This document shows positions 33,101 to 44,530 of a stretch of DNA of 64,000 nt, one piece after another; the first letter of the stretch is position 1; each line of letters opens with the position of its first letter. Below the pieces are notes generated by a model that saw only the letters and a program-made list of their open reading frames with translations, searched no databases and was not told where the DNA came from. The position numbers and the translations under genes were made by a program. The DNA comes from Glebionis coronaria (Eukaryota; Streptophyta; Magnoliopsida; Asterales; Asteraceae). The stretch is taken from positions 426,582,400 through 426,646,399 of the forward strand of contig CM046874.1 of the NCBI GenBank assembly GCA_025667525.1, given 5' to 3'.

Positions 33101-33334
33101 CTTAATAACTAGAACAAATAAAACACACGGTACAACACAACACGCTCACAACTTGCGTATTGCATTCGACTAAATAGTCGCGAAACATTGAGATGTTACA
33201 TATGCTCTCCCTAAAAAGGGCTTTGTCCGCAAAGTAAAGAAATTAACACGTTCATGACGACGACTAGTCGATAAGCAGTTAAAATACTCGTACTACACGA
33301 ATAATTAAATGATGGAAATTTGACGAATGTCACA
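30101..33334 (-). repeat. Tekay 5' LTR
   Basis: Second 3234-bp LTR, virtually identical to 20429-23662. Being upstream in element sense, it should drive transcription of the upstream ORF and gag-pol. I could not point to a convincing TATA box on the minus strand. Confidence 0.95.
32174..32365. repeat. Phased CTCGGTTTGGT array, other Tekay LTR
   Basis: Copy of the nine-unit array in the second LTR, at a constant offset of 9672 bp from the first. Confidence 0.85.
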
Positions 33335-33339
33335 AGTTT

Positions 33340-36031
33340 ACACCAAATTTGGGCTTAATCCGTGTGAAGTGTTAAATGACCAATGTGAATCAAGGAAATG
33401 AGACACAAGGATCACCAAATAAGCTGCCACATAAGCCCACTAGCGCCGCTTCACATTTAATACCATATCTGTACAGTAAAGCGCATTTTCTCCCATTCAA
33501 CCAATAGAAATGCGCCACTCCATAATCATTTTATCCACTTTTGGATATTGATCCGTGTGACCAGATGAGAGCCAACCAGAAGAAGCCACGTGTCACTTTC
33601 AAACAAGAACGAGCCCAGAACCTATTTTGAGCTACAATGCATTTCAAGCGAAGTGTTAAACATGAAATTTGCTCCATTTTGAGAGACGAATCCATACCTC
33701 ATAATCAATTAAGCTGAAAGTAATTGGATCAAAAACCCCCAAATATGTTCTTGAGCCAAATTATCCAATTAGCAAGAAGATGCCACGTGGAGCTCAGAGA
33801 TTGGTTCTGACACGTCACCAACCCCAACAAACTCTTCCTTCATGTCTATAAATAGTTGGATTAGACTTCATTTTCATTAGTAGCTTAATTTTGTGAAAAC
33901 ACCTAGTTCTACTTTTCCTTTCCCTTTTCCCTCAATCTTACCCTAGCTACTCAAGAGTCTGACAAACTCTTGAGTTAGTTAGTTAGTTACTACCCTTGTA
34001 ACAACTTTGTAACCGTTTTCCATTAATAAAATTCAAATTTACTCTTTCCCGCCAAAACTGTTCTTCTCATTCCAGTTCATTTCTTGCTGCATTTGGATAC
34101 TAGTGTTGCTGATAAGTGTTTGTTATGATCGATCATTGATCATAACTGACATTGGTGAAGCTTGCTAGCTGTTTGATCACAATTCAGTCATTGCATAGTT
34201 CCAATGGAGTTTTCAAGCAGAATGATGGTTTCTTGTTGATTAGATAGCAGTTATTGTTGATTGATTGATTCCTAGTGATAAGGTGGTGGTTATCACTAGG
34301 GTAAGAGAGCTCAGCGCTCCTCTTCTTCTCAAAGGAATTCTTCAATAGGTTTTAAGCTTCTTGATTTTTGTTCCACTCAACAGTTAACTGCATGCTTACT
34401 TTCTTAGAATAAACTTGATGGCTGCTTGATAAAAGTTGCTTGTTGTTGATGTTTGCTAGATTTTAGAGTGTTAGTAGTTCAAACCTGTTTGCTTGTTCTT
34501 TGATTTGGATTTAATTCTAGTTAACTGCTTTGATTCAGTCTCTTTTGTTCTTGTAATTGGTTTGTAGTTCTAGTGGAGTTTATTGAGTGCATTGAGCTCT
34601 ATTACTTTTCATTTTGACCATTGAATTCAGACTGTTATAGCTTTTAAGTCAGCTTAATTCAGAACTCTAAAAGCATTTGTAAAAGTTTGTAAAAATCAGT
34701 AAAGGAGTGTTTGGGAATAGCTCAAAAATAGTTTTCAAGCATTGAGATTTGGATTTTTAAAGTTCATTTACAGTCATTGAGTGATAACAAGTTGTTTTAA
34801 GTCTTTTACAAGTCACTAAAAAGGTCAAACAGGCAAATGGCACTTGAATAGTTTGGGTCAGTTTTCATTCAGTTTTGGTCTTAAAAACTTGCCATTTTCA
34901 ATTGATTAGTTCTAATTCATTACTTGATGAAATTTCACCAAATTTGTTTTCAGTATTAGCTTACATCATAAAGAATCAGAGTCTAGAAGGATTTAATACA
35001 GTATTCAATAAGCACTTAGTAATAAGCCAAAATCAGATAAGTAGACTTAACTCAAGTTTCTGTAACTTGACAACTGAAAATCTGTATCTCATTTTCCTCT
35101 TCATAAACTTAGCACTTTTTCTTCACAAATCCATTTAGGTAGTTGAGTTACTTGATTTTTGAGAAAATTAGCTTTTTGAAAAAAAAGCTGGTCAACGCTT
35201 GGTCAACATAAGCTCTTTTTAGCTTAATTCAGATTTAGAGCTTATTACTTGATGAAATTCGTTCTGGTTTGATTTCCCATTCTTTAAATCAGTGGCTTAA
35301 TCAGTTTTAATAGAAAAATCAAGTTGTGGTTGATTAGATTTAGCTGTAGCTTATTTTGAGCTTATTAATAAGCACTCATTTGCTTATTTCTGATTTTTAG
35401 CAAATTTCCTTGGACACACGTAGCTTATTTTGAATTTGAAACGTTTTGCAATTGGTCTCATCAAGTTTGGTTGAGTAATAAGCTCAAACGAGCTTATTTT
35501 CTTCTTTGTCCCGTTTTTGCTTAAATAGTTTTCTTTATTGCACTTTGGTCCTTTTAGTTCTGTCAGTGTTAATTTTTGGCTAATCTTCATGTTTTTAGGG
35601 TTTGCATTGTTTTAGTCCCTGGAATTTGGAAGTTGTTAAATTTCAGTTAGTATTTTGTTAATTTGTTACACTTTTGGTTAGTTTGTTATAGAATTTGTAT
35701 TTTTGATCCTTTTAGTTAACAGTTTTACACTTTTAGTCCCTATAATTGTTAGAGTTTACATTTCAAGCATTTATTGTTCATAGAATTTACAATTTCAGTC
35801 CCTTTAGTTTCAAATTTTGCATTTTAAATTTTTACTTGAATAAAAACGTGGTATTTTCAATTTGTTTTACATATACGTAGGTAATATTTTTCCGTTTGGC
35901 AAGAATTTGTTGAATTAGCAATAGATTAACCAAGCAAGCTTAACAACCAAGAACAATTAAAAACCCGATATTGGTTGGACTTTCTATTAGCAAGAACTGA
36001 GAAAAAACGAACTGCATTATACTTAATTTCA
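33340..36031 (+). repeat. Athila 5' LTR, right part
   Basis: Remaining 2692 bp of the 5' LTR after the Tekay element. It contains the promoter region with two CACGTG boxes (33587, 33784), TGACACGTCA (33808) and TATAAATAG (33847-33855), then a long AT-rich stretch with many AGCTTATT and TTTTAGTCC repeats. It ends TTTCA directly before the primer site. No believable coding sequence. Confidence 0.95.
33587..33855 (+). promoter_or_regulatory. Athila 5' LTR promoter with G-boxes
   Basis: CACGTG at 33587-33592 and 33784-33789, an ACGT-core site TGACACGTCA at 33808-33817, and TATAAATAG at 33847-33855. In plants CACGTG/ACGT cores bind bZIP and bHLH factors in light, ABA and stress responses. Their clustering before the TATA box is seen directly; any inducibility is inferred. 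The 3' LTR has the same set at 45214, 45411, 45435 and 45474. Confidence 0.6.
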
Positions 36032-36033
36032 AA

Positions 36034-36048
36034 TGGCGCCGCTGCCGG
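36034..36048 (+). other. Athila primer-binding site (tRNA-Asp type)
   Basis: TGGCGCCGCTGCCGG, two bases after the 5' LTR, closely resembles the tRNA-Asp-complementary primer site of plant Athila/Tat elements (one difference from the form I remember). Confidence 0.85.
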
Positions 36049-36807
36049 TTCTTTGACTACACGAGAGACTATCGATTGACGGTTTTCATTGGCTTTTGGG
36101 ACCCGTTCACTTTGTGAACGTTATTTTTACGTATCATAAATCAAAAACAAATAAAAAATCAAAAATATAAAATATATAAAAACTAAAAAATTAACAAAAC
36201 AATTCTTTTCCTAAAGAATTGACCAAAAAATAAAAAAATCCAAAAAGCAATCTTTTTCCTAAGAGATTGCACCCAAAAATATATATTATTGGATTCTCTC
36301 GGTTTTTATGTACATATAGTATTTTTCTAAAAAAAAACTCATAAATACAAAAATATTTTCCATATATTATTATAAGTAAATACGTATACGTATAAGAACA
36401 ATCAATCTACATATCTTCCATAAGTATTGCCGAGGCAACACACCGTGTTGAGGGGTGCTCCGGTCCTTGACACGTGTATCGATCAAACAAAATAAAGCAA
36501 GAATAGATAAATACTCTCAATAAGCAACAATTCGAAGAATACGAACATTTAAGTGAATAGAAAGGCGATGTGCTATAAAATGCCATCTAAGGGTCAATAG
36601 GTACTTAAGTGCTTCGCGCCACCTAACCCCCCGTTCACTTGGGAGTATTCTAAGAAGGAAGGCTTCATTGAGGGTCTTGCACCCAAAGTAGTAAATACAT
36701 ATATTGTTATTTTCTTGTGGATATTTAATATTGAAACTCGAAGAGGATAATCCATTTCTCTTCAAAGTCACACGAGAGCTTCTCTCTCATTCCTCGTATT
36801 GAGTTGC
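36049..36807 (+). other. Athila untranslated leader
   Basis: About 760 bp between the primer site and the gag ATG. It is AT-rich, with runs of AAAAAT and two similar stretches around 36200 and 36255 (CCTAAAGAATTG and CCTAAGAGATTG). It should hold the RNA packaging signal of the element. Nothing coding is seen. Confidence 0.6.
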
Positions 36808-38718
36808 ATGCTCACTCGCGGGCGTGCACAAATACCGATTGGTGTACAACCGCTTCCTCCGAAAAGGAAGAAAAAGAGAAAGAGTAAGACCACCACCGTC
36901 CACCAAGCCGATCACGAGAATCGTGCTTTGTCACCACCACAAGAAGCCATGGCTATTGATAATCGTAGTTTGTATGAACGTATGCAATCCAACATTCATG
37001 GATATTCTAGTGCCATTAAGATTCCCGACTTTCCCGCTAACACATTTGAGCTACATACATCTATGATCAATATGGTTGCTTTATCACCTTTCCTTGGTAA
37101 ACACAATGAGGATCCTCATGCTCACCTTAAGAGATTCCTTTCACTTTGCAATACCATTAAGCATAATGGGGTTCCACATGAGGTCATTAGGTTGATGTTA
37201 GTGTCATTTTCCTTAGAGGAGAGTGCTAAGCATTGGTTAGACACCCAACCACCCGAGAGTATCACCACATGGGATGGTTTTACCACTAAGTTTTTGAACA
37301 AGTTCTTTCCTCCACAAAAGACTATGGCTTTGAGGACTTTAATTATGGGCTTTCAACAAAAACCTAGTCAATCCTTTAGTGATGCTTGGGAAGAGTATAG
37401 TGATTTGTTGAGGCGATGCCCTAATCATGGATTGGATCAAGTTCACCAAATAAGTCTCTTTTATGATGGCCTTAAAGCTCACCACCAAGATTCACTCAAT
37501 GCTTCCGCGGGAGGGAGTATTCTTCTTAAGACTTATCAAGAGGCTTTGGACATTATTGAGACTAAGGCAATGGTTCAAACAAACAATCAATTTGAAGAAA
37601 GGGTTCATGTTATCCAAAACAATTCTCAAATCCCTTGTGACAACCAACTCCTCAAGTTTCAAGAAGCGATTTTTCAAAGGATGGATAGAGATAGTGAAAG
37701 GAATTTGCAAAGACAACAAGAAATGTTTCAAAATTTTAAGAGCATGACATTTAACAATTCCTCGAATAATGTGAATGCCATCACCATTTCTTGTGTTACT
37801 TGTGGAGGTCCCCATTTATATGAACAATGTGATAAGGTGCAAGGGTATCAAGGGGAATGCTATGCTTATCAAGAGGAACATCGTGAACATTTCAAACCTA
37901 ATATCAATCCTAATAACCTTTCTTACAAATCCCAAAATTATCTTACTCCACCCGGCTTCCCACCCCAACCACCCACCCAAATTCCACAAAATCCTCCTCA
38001 AATTTTAGCAAGGAATCAAGGGCAAAGACCACCATACCAAGGAAATAACTACAAGGCACCCAATCAATTTCAACCTCAAGCAAATACCTTTTATCCACCA
38101 CAACAAGGATTTAATCAACCACTTTCATTTATTCCCACTCAAGCATATGCTCCAATACCAAATCAAGCTTACCCTCAAAATCTAACTCAAGGATATGGGA
38201 TGCAAGAGACTCAAGAGTATGTTGACAAGAAAATGCGTGAAATTGAGAAGAGAATGAATGACCAAATGAAACGTACATTGGAGGAACAAATCAATAGGGT
38301 TTTAGTGGCGGTAACTCAAAGACCACAAGGGGCTTTACCTTCTAACACACAAACAAACCCTAGGGCCAATGTCAATGCTATTACAACAAGGAGTGGAACA
38401 ACAACAAAGGATCCTTCACCTCCTAAACCTACTCTTGTTCAACCCACTTGTGCTCCTACTTGTGACAAGCCTTCTACTTCTACTCCACCTCCTCAAAATG
38501 CTCCTATTCACTCAAACACACCTCCTCAACCACCTCATACTTCTCCTTTACCTTCCACACTTCCCAATGAAGAAGCTAACAAAGACAAATCTTCCACCAC
38601 AACACCTATTCCACCTACACCAAAACCTACTCTTCCATACCCTTCAAGGTTGAAAAAGGACAAGTTAAAGAACAAAGATGACATCCAAGTCTCCAATTTC
38701 TTAAGGATGTTCAAGTAA
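36808..38718 (+). pseudogene. gag: Athila gag
   Basis: The first ATG is at 36808 (MLTRGRAQIPIG); the TTG at 36799 is not a likely plant start. A Lys/Arg-rich N-terminus is followed by the retrotransposon gag domain (about residues 80-215: FLGKHNEDPHAHLKRFLSLC, AKHWLDTQPPESITTWDGFT, KFFPPQKTMALRTL). A single Cys/His knuckle, CVTCGGPHLYEQC, lies at about residue 329, then a Pro/Gln/Asn-rich region and a Thr/Pro-rich tail. The TAA at 38716-38718 interrupts FLRMFK, and the same frame continues as pol. In Athila relatives gag and pol form one frame here, so this is read as a nonsense mutation rather than a programmed end, although readthrough cannot be excluded. Confidence 0.88.
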
Positions 38719-41700
38719 CTCAATATCAACATATCCTTTGCGGAAGCTCTTGCTTATATGCCAAAGTTTGCTAAGATGTTCAAGGATTTGCTCTCAAACA
38801 AAGAGAAATTGGTTGATTTGCCCAACACATCACTTAATGAAAATTGTTCCGCGGTGTTACTTAAAACCTTACCAACAAAACTTGGAGATCCGGGGCGCTT
38901 CTTGATACCTTGTAATTTTCCCGGTGTTGAAAATTGCATGGCTTTGGCGGATTTAGGGGCAAGCATAAATCTCATGCCTTTATCGGTTTGGAAACAACTA
39001 TCTCTTCCCGAGCTCACTCCCACTAGGATGACTCTTGAACTAGCCAACCGAACCATAGCTCACCCCGTAGGTATAGCGGAAGATGTGTTTGTAGGTGTGG
39101 ATAAGTTTACCTTTCCGGCCGATTTTGTAGTGGTCGATTATGACATGGATCCTAGAGTGCCTTTGATTGTTGGTAGACCGTTTTTGAGAACGGGTCGTAC
39201 CTTGATAGATGTGGCGGAAGGAGAATTAATTATGAGAGTAGAAGATGAGAGAGTGGTGTTTAAGTTAGGCAAAGTTTGTGATAGAAAAGAGGTTAAGGAG
39301 TCTAGACCTTGTGAGACTATTAACATTGTGGATGTGCTAGATGAAGTGTGTAATGAACATTTTCATGATGCTTGTAAGAGTGCTAGTGATGAGATTCCCC
39401 ATGTTGAAACCGTGGCCTCAATTGCTCCCTCTTTAACACCTTTTGGAGAGAGTGATTTCCTCTTGGAGGAATTTGAGTCTAACTTTCTTGGTGATGATGA
39501 TTCTCCCATTAATTGGGAAGAAGATATTCTTACAATCCAAAAGTTGCTCAATGAGGACCCTATTCCTTCTTCTATTCCACAAGAGATTACCATTGAGGAA
39601 CCTTCCATAGTAAAACCTTCCATAGAGAGTCCACCTCCCATTGAACTTAAGGAACTTCCATCCCACTTAGAATATGCTTTCTTAGAAGGAAAAGACCAAT
39701 TACCGGTGATTATTGCTAAAGAGTTGAAAGAGGATGAGAAAGAGAAACTTATTGAAGTTCTTAAGAATCATAAGAAAGCTTTAGCATGGAAAATATCCGA
39801 CATAAGGGGAATTGATCCACATTTTTGTACTCACAAAATCCTTATGGAGGATGACTATAAACCCGCCATTCAAAACCAAAGGAGAGTTAACCCAAAAATC
39901 CATGAGGTTATTAAGAAGGAAGTGATTAAACTCTTAGATGCGGGTATGATTTACCCCATTTCCGACTCTCCATGGGTTAGCCCGGTTCATTGTGTTCCAA
40001 AGAAGGGTGGAATCACCGTGGTGCCTAATGAGAACAATGAGCTTATTCCCACGAGACTTGTGACCGGTTGGAGAGTTTGCATTGATTATAGAAAACTCAA
40101 TGAGGCAACTAGGAAAGACCATTTCCCGCTTCCCTTTATGGATCAAATGCTTGAACGCTTAGCGGGAAATGAGTACTATTGTTTTCTTGATGGCTTTTCG
40201 GGTTATTTTCAAATACCCATTGACCCTAAGGATCAAGAAAAGACTACATTCACTTGTCCCTACGGTACATTTGCTTACAAGAGGATGCCTTTTGGCCTAT
40301 GTAATGCACCGGGGACGTTTCAAAGGTGCATGATGGCGATTTTCCATGACATGATAGAGCAAACAATGGAGGTTTTTATGGATGACTTTTCCGTATTTGG
40401 AAACTCCTTTAGCTCATGTCTCGCCAATCTTGAGAGAATGCTTAAGCGTTGTGAGGAAACACGTTTGGTGCTTAATTGGGAGAAATGTCACTTTATGGTG
40501 AAAGAGGGGATTGTTTTAGGACACAAGATATCCAATAAGGGATTAGAAGTTGATCGAGCTAAAATTGATGTGATTGCTAAGCTTCCCCCACCTACCTCGG
40601 TTAAAGGTGTGAGGAGTTTCTTAGGTCATGCGGGATTTTATAGGCGCTTTATACAAGATTTTTCTAAGATAGCTAGACCGATGACTCATCTCTTGGAGAA
40701 AGAGGCTCCTTTCATTTTTGACCAAGCTTGTTTAGACTCTTTTGAGACCCTTAAGGAAAAATTAACAAAGGCTCCTGTTTTGGTTTCTCCAAATTGGGAA
40801 TTACCTTTTGAGCTTATGTGTGACGCTAGTGATTATGCGGTGGGGGCCGTCTTAGGACAAAGAGTTAATAAGCATTTTCAACCTATACACTATGCGAGTA
40901 AATACATGACCGGTGCACAACTTCATTACACTACCACGGAAAAAGAGTTGCTTGCTATAGTATATGCTTTTGAGAAGTTTAGACCATATCTTGTGCTTTC
41001 CAAGACCATAGTGTATACTGATCACTCCGCTCTCAAGTATCTTATGACAAAACAAGATGCTAAGCCTAGGCTTTTGAGATGGGTTTTGTTGCTTCAAGAG
41101 TTTAAGATAGAGATTCGTGATAAGAAAGGGGCCGAGAATTTAGCGGCGGATCATTTGAGTAGACTTGAGCATCCTTTTCAAGGAGATTTCCCACATCAAG
41201 AAATCAATGAATCCTTTCCACTAGAGGAGCTCATGTCTATCTCTTCCCAAGAGGATGCCACACCTTGGTTTGCGGATATAGCAAACTATCTTGTGGGCAA
41301 TGTGCTTATTGAGGGTCTTACTTATCAACAAAAGAAAAAGTTTCTTAAGGAAGTTAAGTATTACTTTTGGGATGATCCATATCTTTTTAGGCAATGTGCG
41401 GACCAAATCATTAGACGGTGTGTAGATGGGCCCGAGGCATTTAAAATCTTAAAGGCATGTCATAAAGGACCTACGGGTGGACATTTTGGGCCTAACTACA
41501 CCGCCAAGAAAGTCTTTGATTCGGGTTACTATTGGCCTTCCATTTACAAGGATGCCCAAGAGATGGTGAAATTTTGTGATGTTTTTCAAAGACAAGGAAA
41601 AATTACACAACGTGATGAGATGCCACAAAATTTTATCCAAGAGTGTGAGATATTTGATGTATGGGGAATAGATTTCATGGGACCTTTTCCATCCTCTAAG

Positions 41701-42549
41701 GGAAACAAGTATATACTTGTGGCGGTGGATTATGTGTCCAAGTGGGTGGAGGCTAAAGCCTTACCTACTAATGATGCTAGAGTGGTTGTAAAGTTCTTGA
41801 AACAATTGTTTGCTAGATTTGGTTTACCTCGGGCCATCATAAGTGATCGTGGTACGCACTTTTGTAATGATTAATTCACGAGAGTTATGAAGAAATATGG
41901 AGTGAATCATAGACTTTCTTCCGCGTATCACCCTCAAACAAATGGTCAAACCGAGGTCACAAATCGTGGTTTAAAGAGAAGTTTAGAGAGAACGGTGGGA
42001 GAACATCGAGCTTCTTGGTCGGATAAGCTTGATGATGCTTTGTGGGCGTTTAGGACGGCTTTTAAAACACCAATTGGTTGTACTCCTTATAGGCTTGTCT
42101 ATGGAAAAGCGTGCCACCTCCCATTTGAGTTAGAACATAAGGCATCTTGGGCTCTCAAGTGGGCTAACTTTGATTTAAACCAAGCCGGTTCACATAGGAA
42201 AGATCAAATCAATGAGATGGATGAGTTGAGAGCCAATGCCTATGAGAATTCTTTGCTTTACAAGGAAAAGACTAAGAAATTGCATGATGCTAAGATCAAG
42301 AATCGTGAGTTCAAAGTTGGAGAGCCGGTTCTCCTCTTTAACTCAAGATTGAAGCTTTTTGCGGGCAAGCTTAAGTCGAGATGGTCCGGTCCATTCACTA
42401 TTGCTCAAGTGTTTCCATATGGAACCCTTGAGTTATCCCAACCCGATGGTCCAAATTTTAAAGTGAATGGTCACCGTGTTAAACAGTATTTTGGGGAGGA
42501 CATTTCCGTTGAAATGGTCCAAGAGGTCCCCATTTTCCCCATGAATTAA
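38719..42549 (+). pseudogene. pol: Athila pol (PR-RT-RH-INT)
   Basis: In the same frame as gag. Protease [18 protein letters not shown] with [76 protein letters not shown] and the catalytic FMDDFSVFG. RNase [19 protein letters not shown] and [10 protein letters not shown]. Integrase finger [20 protein letters not shown]...[10 protein letters not shown], where the usual second Cys of the CxxC pair is Phe. Core [12 protein letters not shown] and [16 protein letters not shown] at 41872-41874 then stops the frame inside the core. Reading resumes with VNHRLSSAYHPQTNGQTEV (catalytic Glu) to the C-terminus at 42549. Two stops and the lost Cys make it non-autonomous. Confidence 0.92.
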
Positions 42550-43774
42550 TTCATTGAGGGACGAGTCGAGCTAGAGACTCATTAACTCAAGCATCGTATA
42601 ACTAGGTTTAGAGTGTTGTAGGTTAGAAATAAAAGCATAGACTTGGGGATAAGTGTAGGGGAGACCTTCTTTTGTCTTCATGATTGTTTGTAGGGTTGCT
42701 CACTCATCTCATGCTTTGGAGCTTATGGAGGAGGCCCTTGTATCCGGTTCACTTCGTTACTTTAGTGAATTTTCATTGACACCTTGTGCTTAAACATGAT
42801 TTCACTAATAGTTGTCCTTTCCTTAACTTGGGTTAAGCAAAGTCTATTCATTGTCATAAGTGTAGGGGAAGTTGTTATACTTCCATGCTCTTAAACATTG
42901 AGGACAATGTTTAGCTTAAGTGTAGGGGGTCTTCTATCGAAGTGACCTTACCTAGAACTTGTCATTGTCTTGCATGATAACATGAAAAATTGAATTTTCA
43001 ACATTTTTCAAATTTTTGATCTACTTTGGCCAACAAAAATATGCATTCATAATTTTTGCATCAATCATTTTTTCATTTGCATAACACACTTGCATTGTAT
43101 ATATTTCTTCTTTTATTTTTCATCAAAAATATATAAAAAGAAAAAAATATAATAAAACATGGTTTTAACAAATTTAGACTTCTTTGACATATTAGGCCCG
43201 CTATGGATAATTTTGACTCAACCCGAGTTTGCTTATCTTAGCATTCTCTAGCTAGTATCCTTAACCATGTAGTCCTTCATTGGTCTATTAGGCTAAGCAT
43301 CCACCAATCTCATTATTTGAGATTTTAAATTTGTGGAGAATGGGAAATGATAGAGTTGAAGCAAGTGTAAAAGGGCTAGATAGACTTCATGGAAATTACT
43401 TGTGGCTAAACCCTTCTCTTCTTGACCTCTATTTTCTTCGCATGTATATAATTGTTAATAAATAATCAAGTACGGTTTTAATTGGTTCGTAATCTCTTAT
43501 GCATTTTTGGCTAATCATTTATGGTTGATATGAGTACGTCTTAAGATTCTAAGTTAGCACGTTTTATGTGTACTAGACTTATGTCATGCTCCATATTTAG
43601 CGGGTGTTTTTCCTTTTCTTCTTTTCAAATTTCTTAGTGAGGAATAAAGAAAAATAAGAGCGGCTTATGAAAAAAAATGAGTGGCTAGAAAAAAAAAGAA
43701 AAAGAAAAAAAAAAAAAATAATGCAAGACTCCCAAGAGGGGCAGTGTGGTGTTAATTATAGTGACTATTGAGTT

Positions 43775-43848
43775 CCAATATTACCTTGACGGGTTGCGGG
43801 GATTCAATAGATTGCTCCAATCCAATATTACCTTGACGGGTTGCGGGG
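43775..43848. repeat. 27-bp direct repeat, period 47
   Basis: The unit beginning CCAATATTACCTTGACGGGT occurs at 43775-43801 and again at 43822-43848 without a mismatch, in the Athila 3' region. The function is unknown. Confidence 0.9.
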
Positions 43849-44515
43849 TTGAAGATCCAAAGTCTCAAAAAGATGGCGGATGTAAATTATTGCGTGAGTT
43901 TTATTTTTCTTTCCTTAGCGAGTGTGTAGCTACTTATGAAAGCATGACATGAGGATTTTACACATAAGGCGAATGACTTATTACTCTTAATACGGACTTA
44001 TATTAATTGTGAGCGTTTTTTCAAGTAATGGATGAGAAGATTACTTAGGATTAAAACCGTGCTTCCTTATTTTTGGATTTTACACTTCTTATACTTCACA
44101 CTTGAATAATGACAAATTTTCCCACAAGCAATTTGCTCAAATAATAACCGGTTCCACATTTAATTGTCATGAATAAGTTGATGCACTTTTTACTTGTGAA
44201 TGCAATGATCCCATTTTTAAGCTTGGTATGGGGAAAGTGAAACTTGAGGGTGATAAATGTCCATGGTACCCAAGCCCTAATCTAAGTCATTGAATTCTTT
44301 ATGAGTTATTTCCATCAAAACCATTTCAAGAAAAATCAAAAAGATATAGATAAAATTGTATTTTGATTCATTGTATTATTAAAAGTCAAAATCATGCATC
44401 ATTTAGTTTAGAGTAGCATAGATGCATCTCATATGGCCAAGGTGGATTAATTATGAGGGAAATGTAAAATTTTGAGCCTTAAAATATAATATTGCATGAG
44501 GACATGACAATGTTC

Positions 44516-44530
44516 AAGTGTAGGGGAATT
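44516..44530 (+). other. Athila polypurine tract
   Basis: AAGTGTAGGGGAATT lies directly against the 3' LTR start at 44531, the position of the plus-strand primer. Confidence 0.85.

Larger units (their letters stand above)
20429..33334 (-). mobile_element. Tekay/Del-type chromovirus, apparently intact
   Basis: 12.9-kb element in the minus orientation with two 3234-bp LTRs (20429-23662 and 30101-33334, constant offset 9672), ends TGTCACA/TGTGACA, and a perfect AGTTT duplication (20424-20428, 33335-33339). In element order: 5' LTR, iMet primer site, upstream ORF, gag-pol, 3' LTR. I found only two LTR differences (20911 T versus 30583 C; 22805 G versus 32477 A). With an uninterrupted gag-pol, this points to a very recent insertion that may still be competent. 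Confidence 0.97.
42550..44530 (+). other. Athila 3' non-coding region
   Basis: About 2 kb between pol and the 3' LTR, where Athila elements often carry an env-like ORF. None is seen. It holds four copies of AAGTGTAGGGG (42651, 42858, 42918 and 44516, the last being the polypurine tract), A-rich stretches (43680-43720), and a 27-bp direct repeat (43775-43801, 43822-43848). Confidence 0.7.

Noticed and set aside
36799..36807. Start of Athila gag at 36799
   Set aside because: The codon there is TTG. In a plant element the first ATG in frame, 36808, is the sensible start.
42550..44530. env-like ORF of Athila
   Set aside because: The longest frame is 68 codons, without signal peptide or membrane segment.
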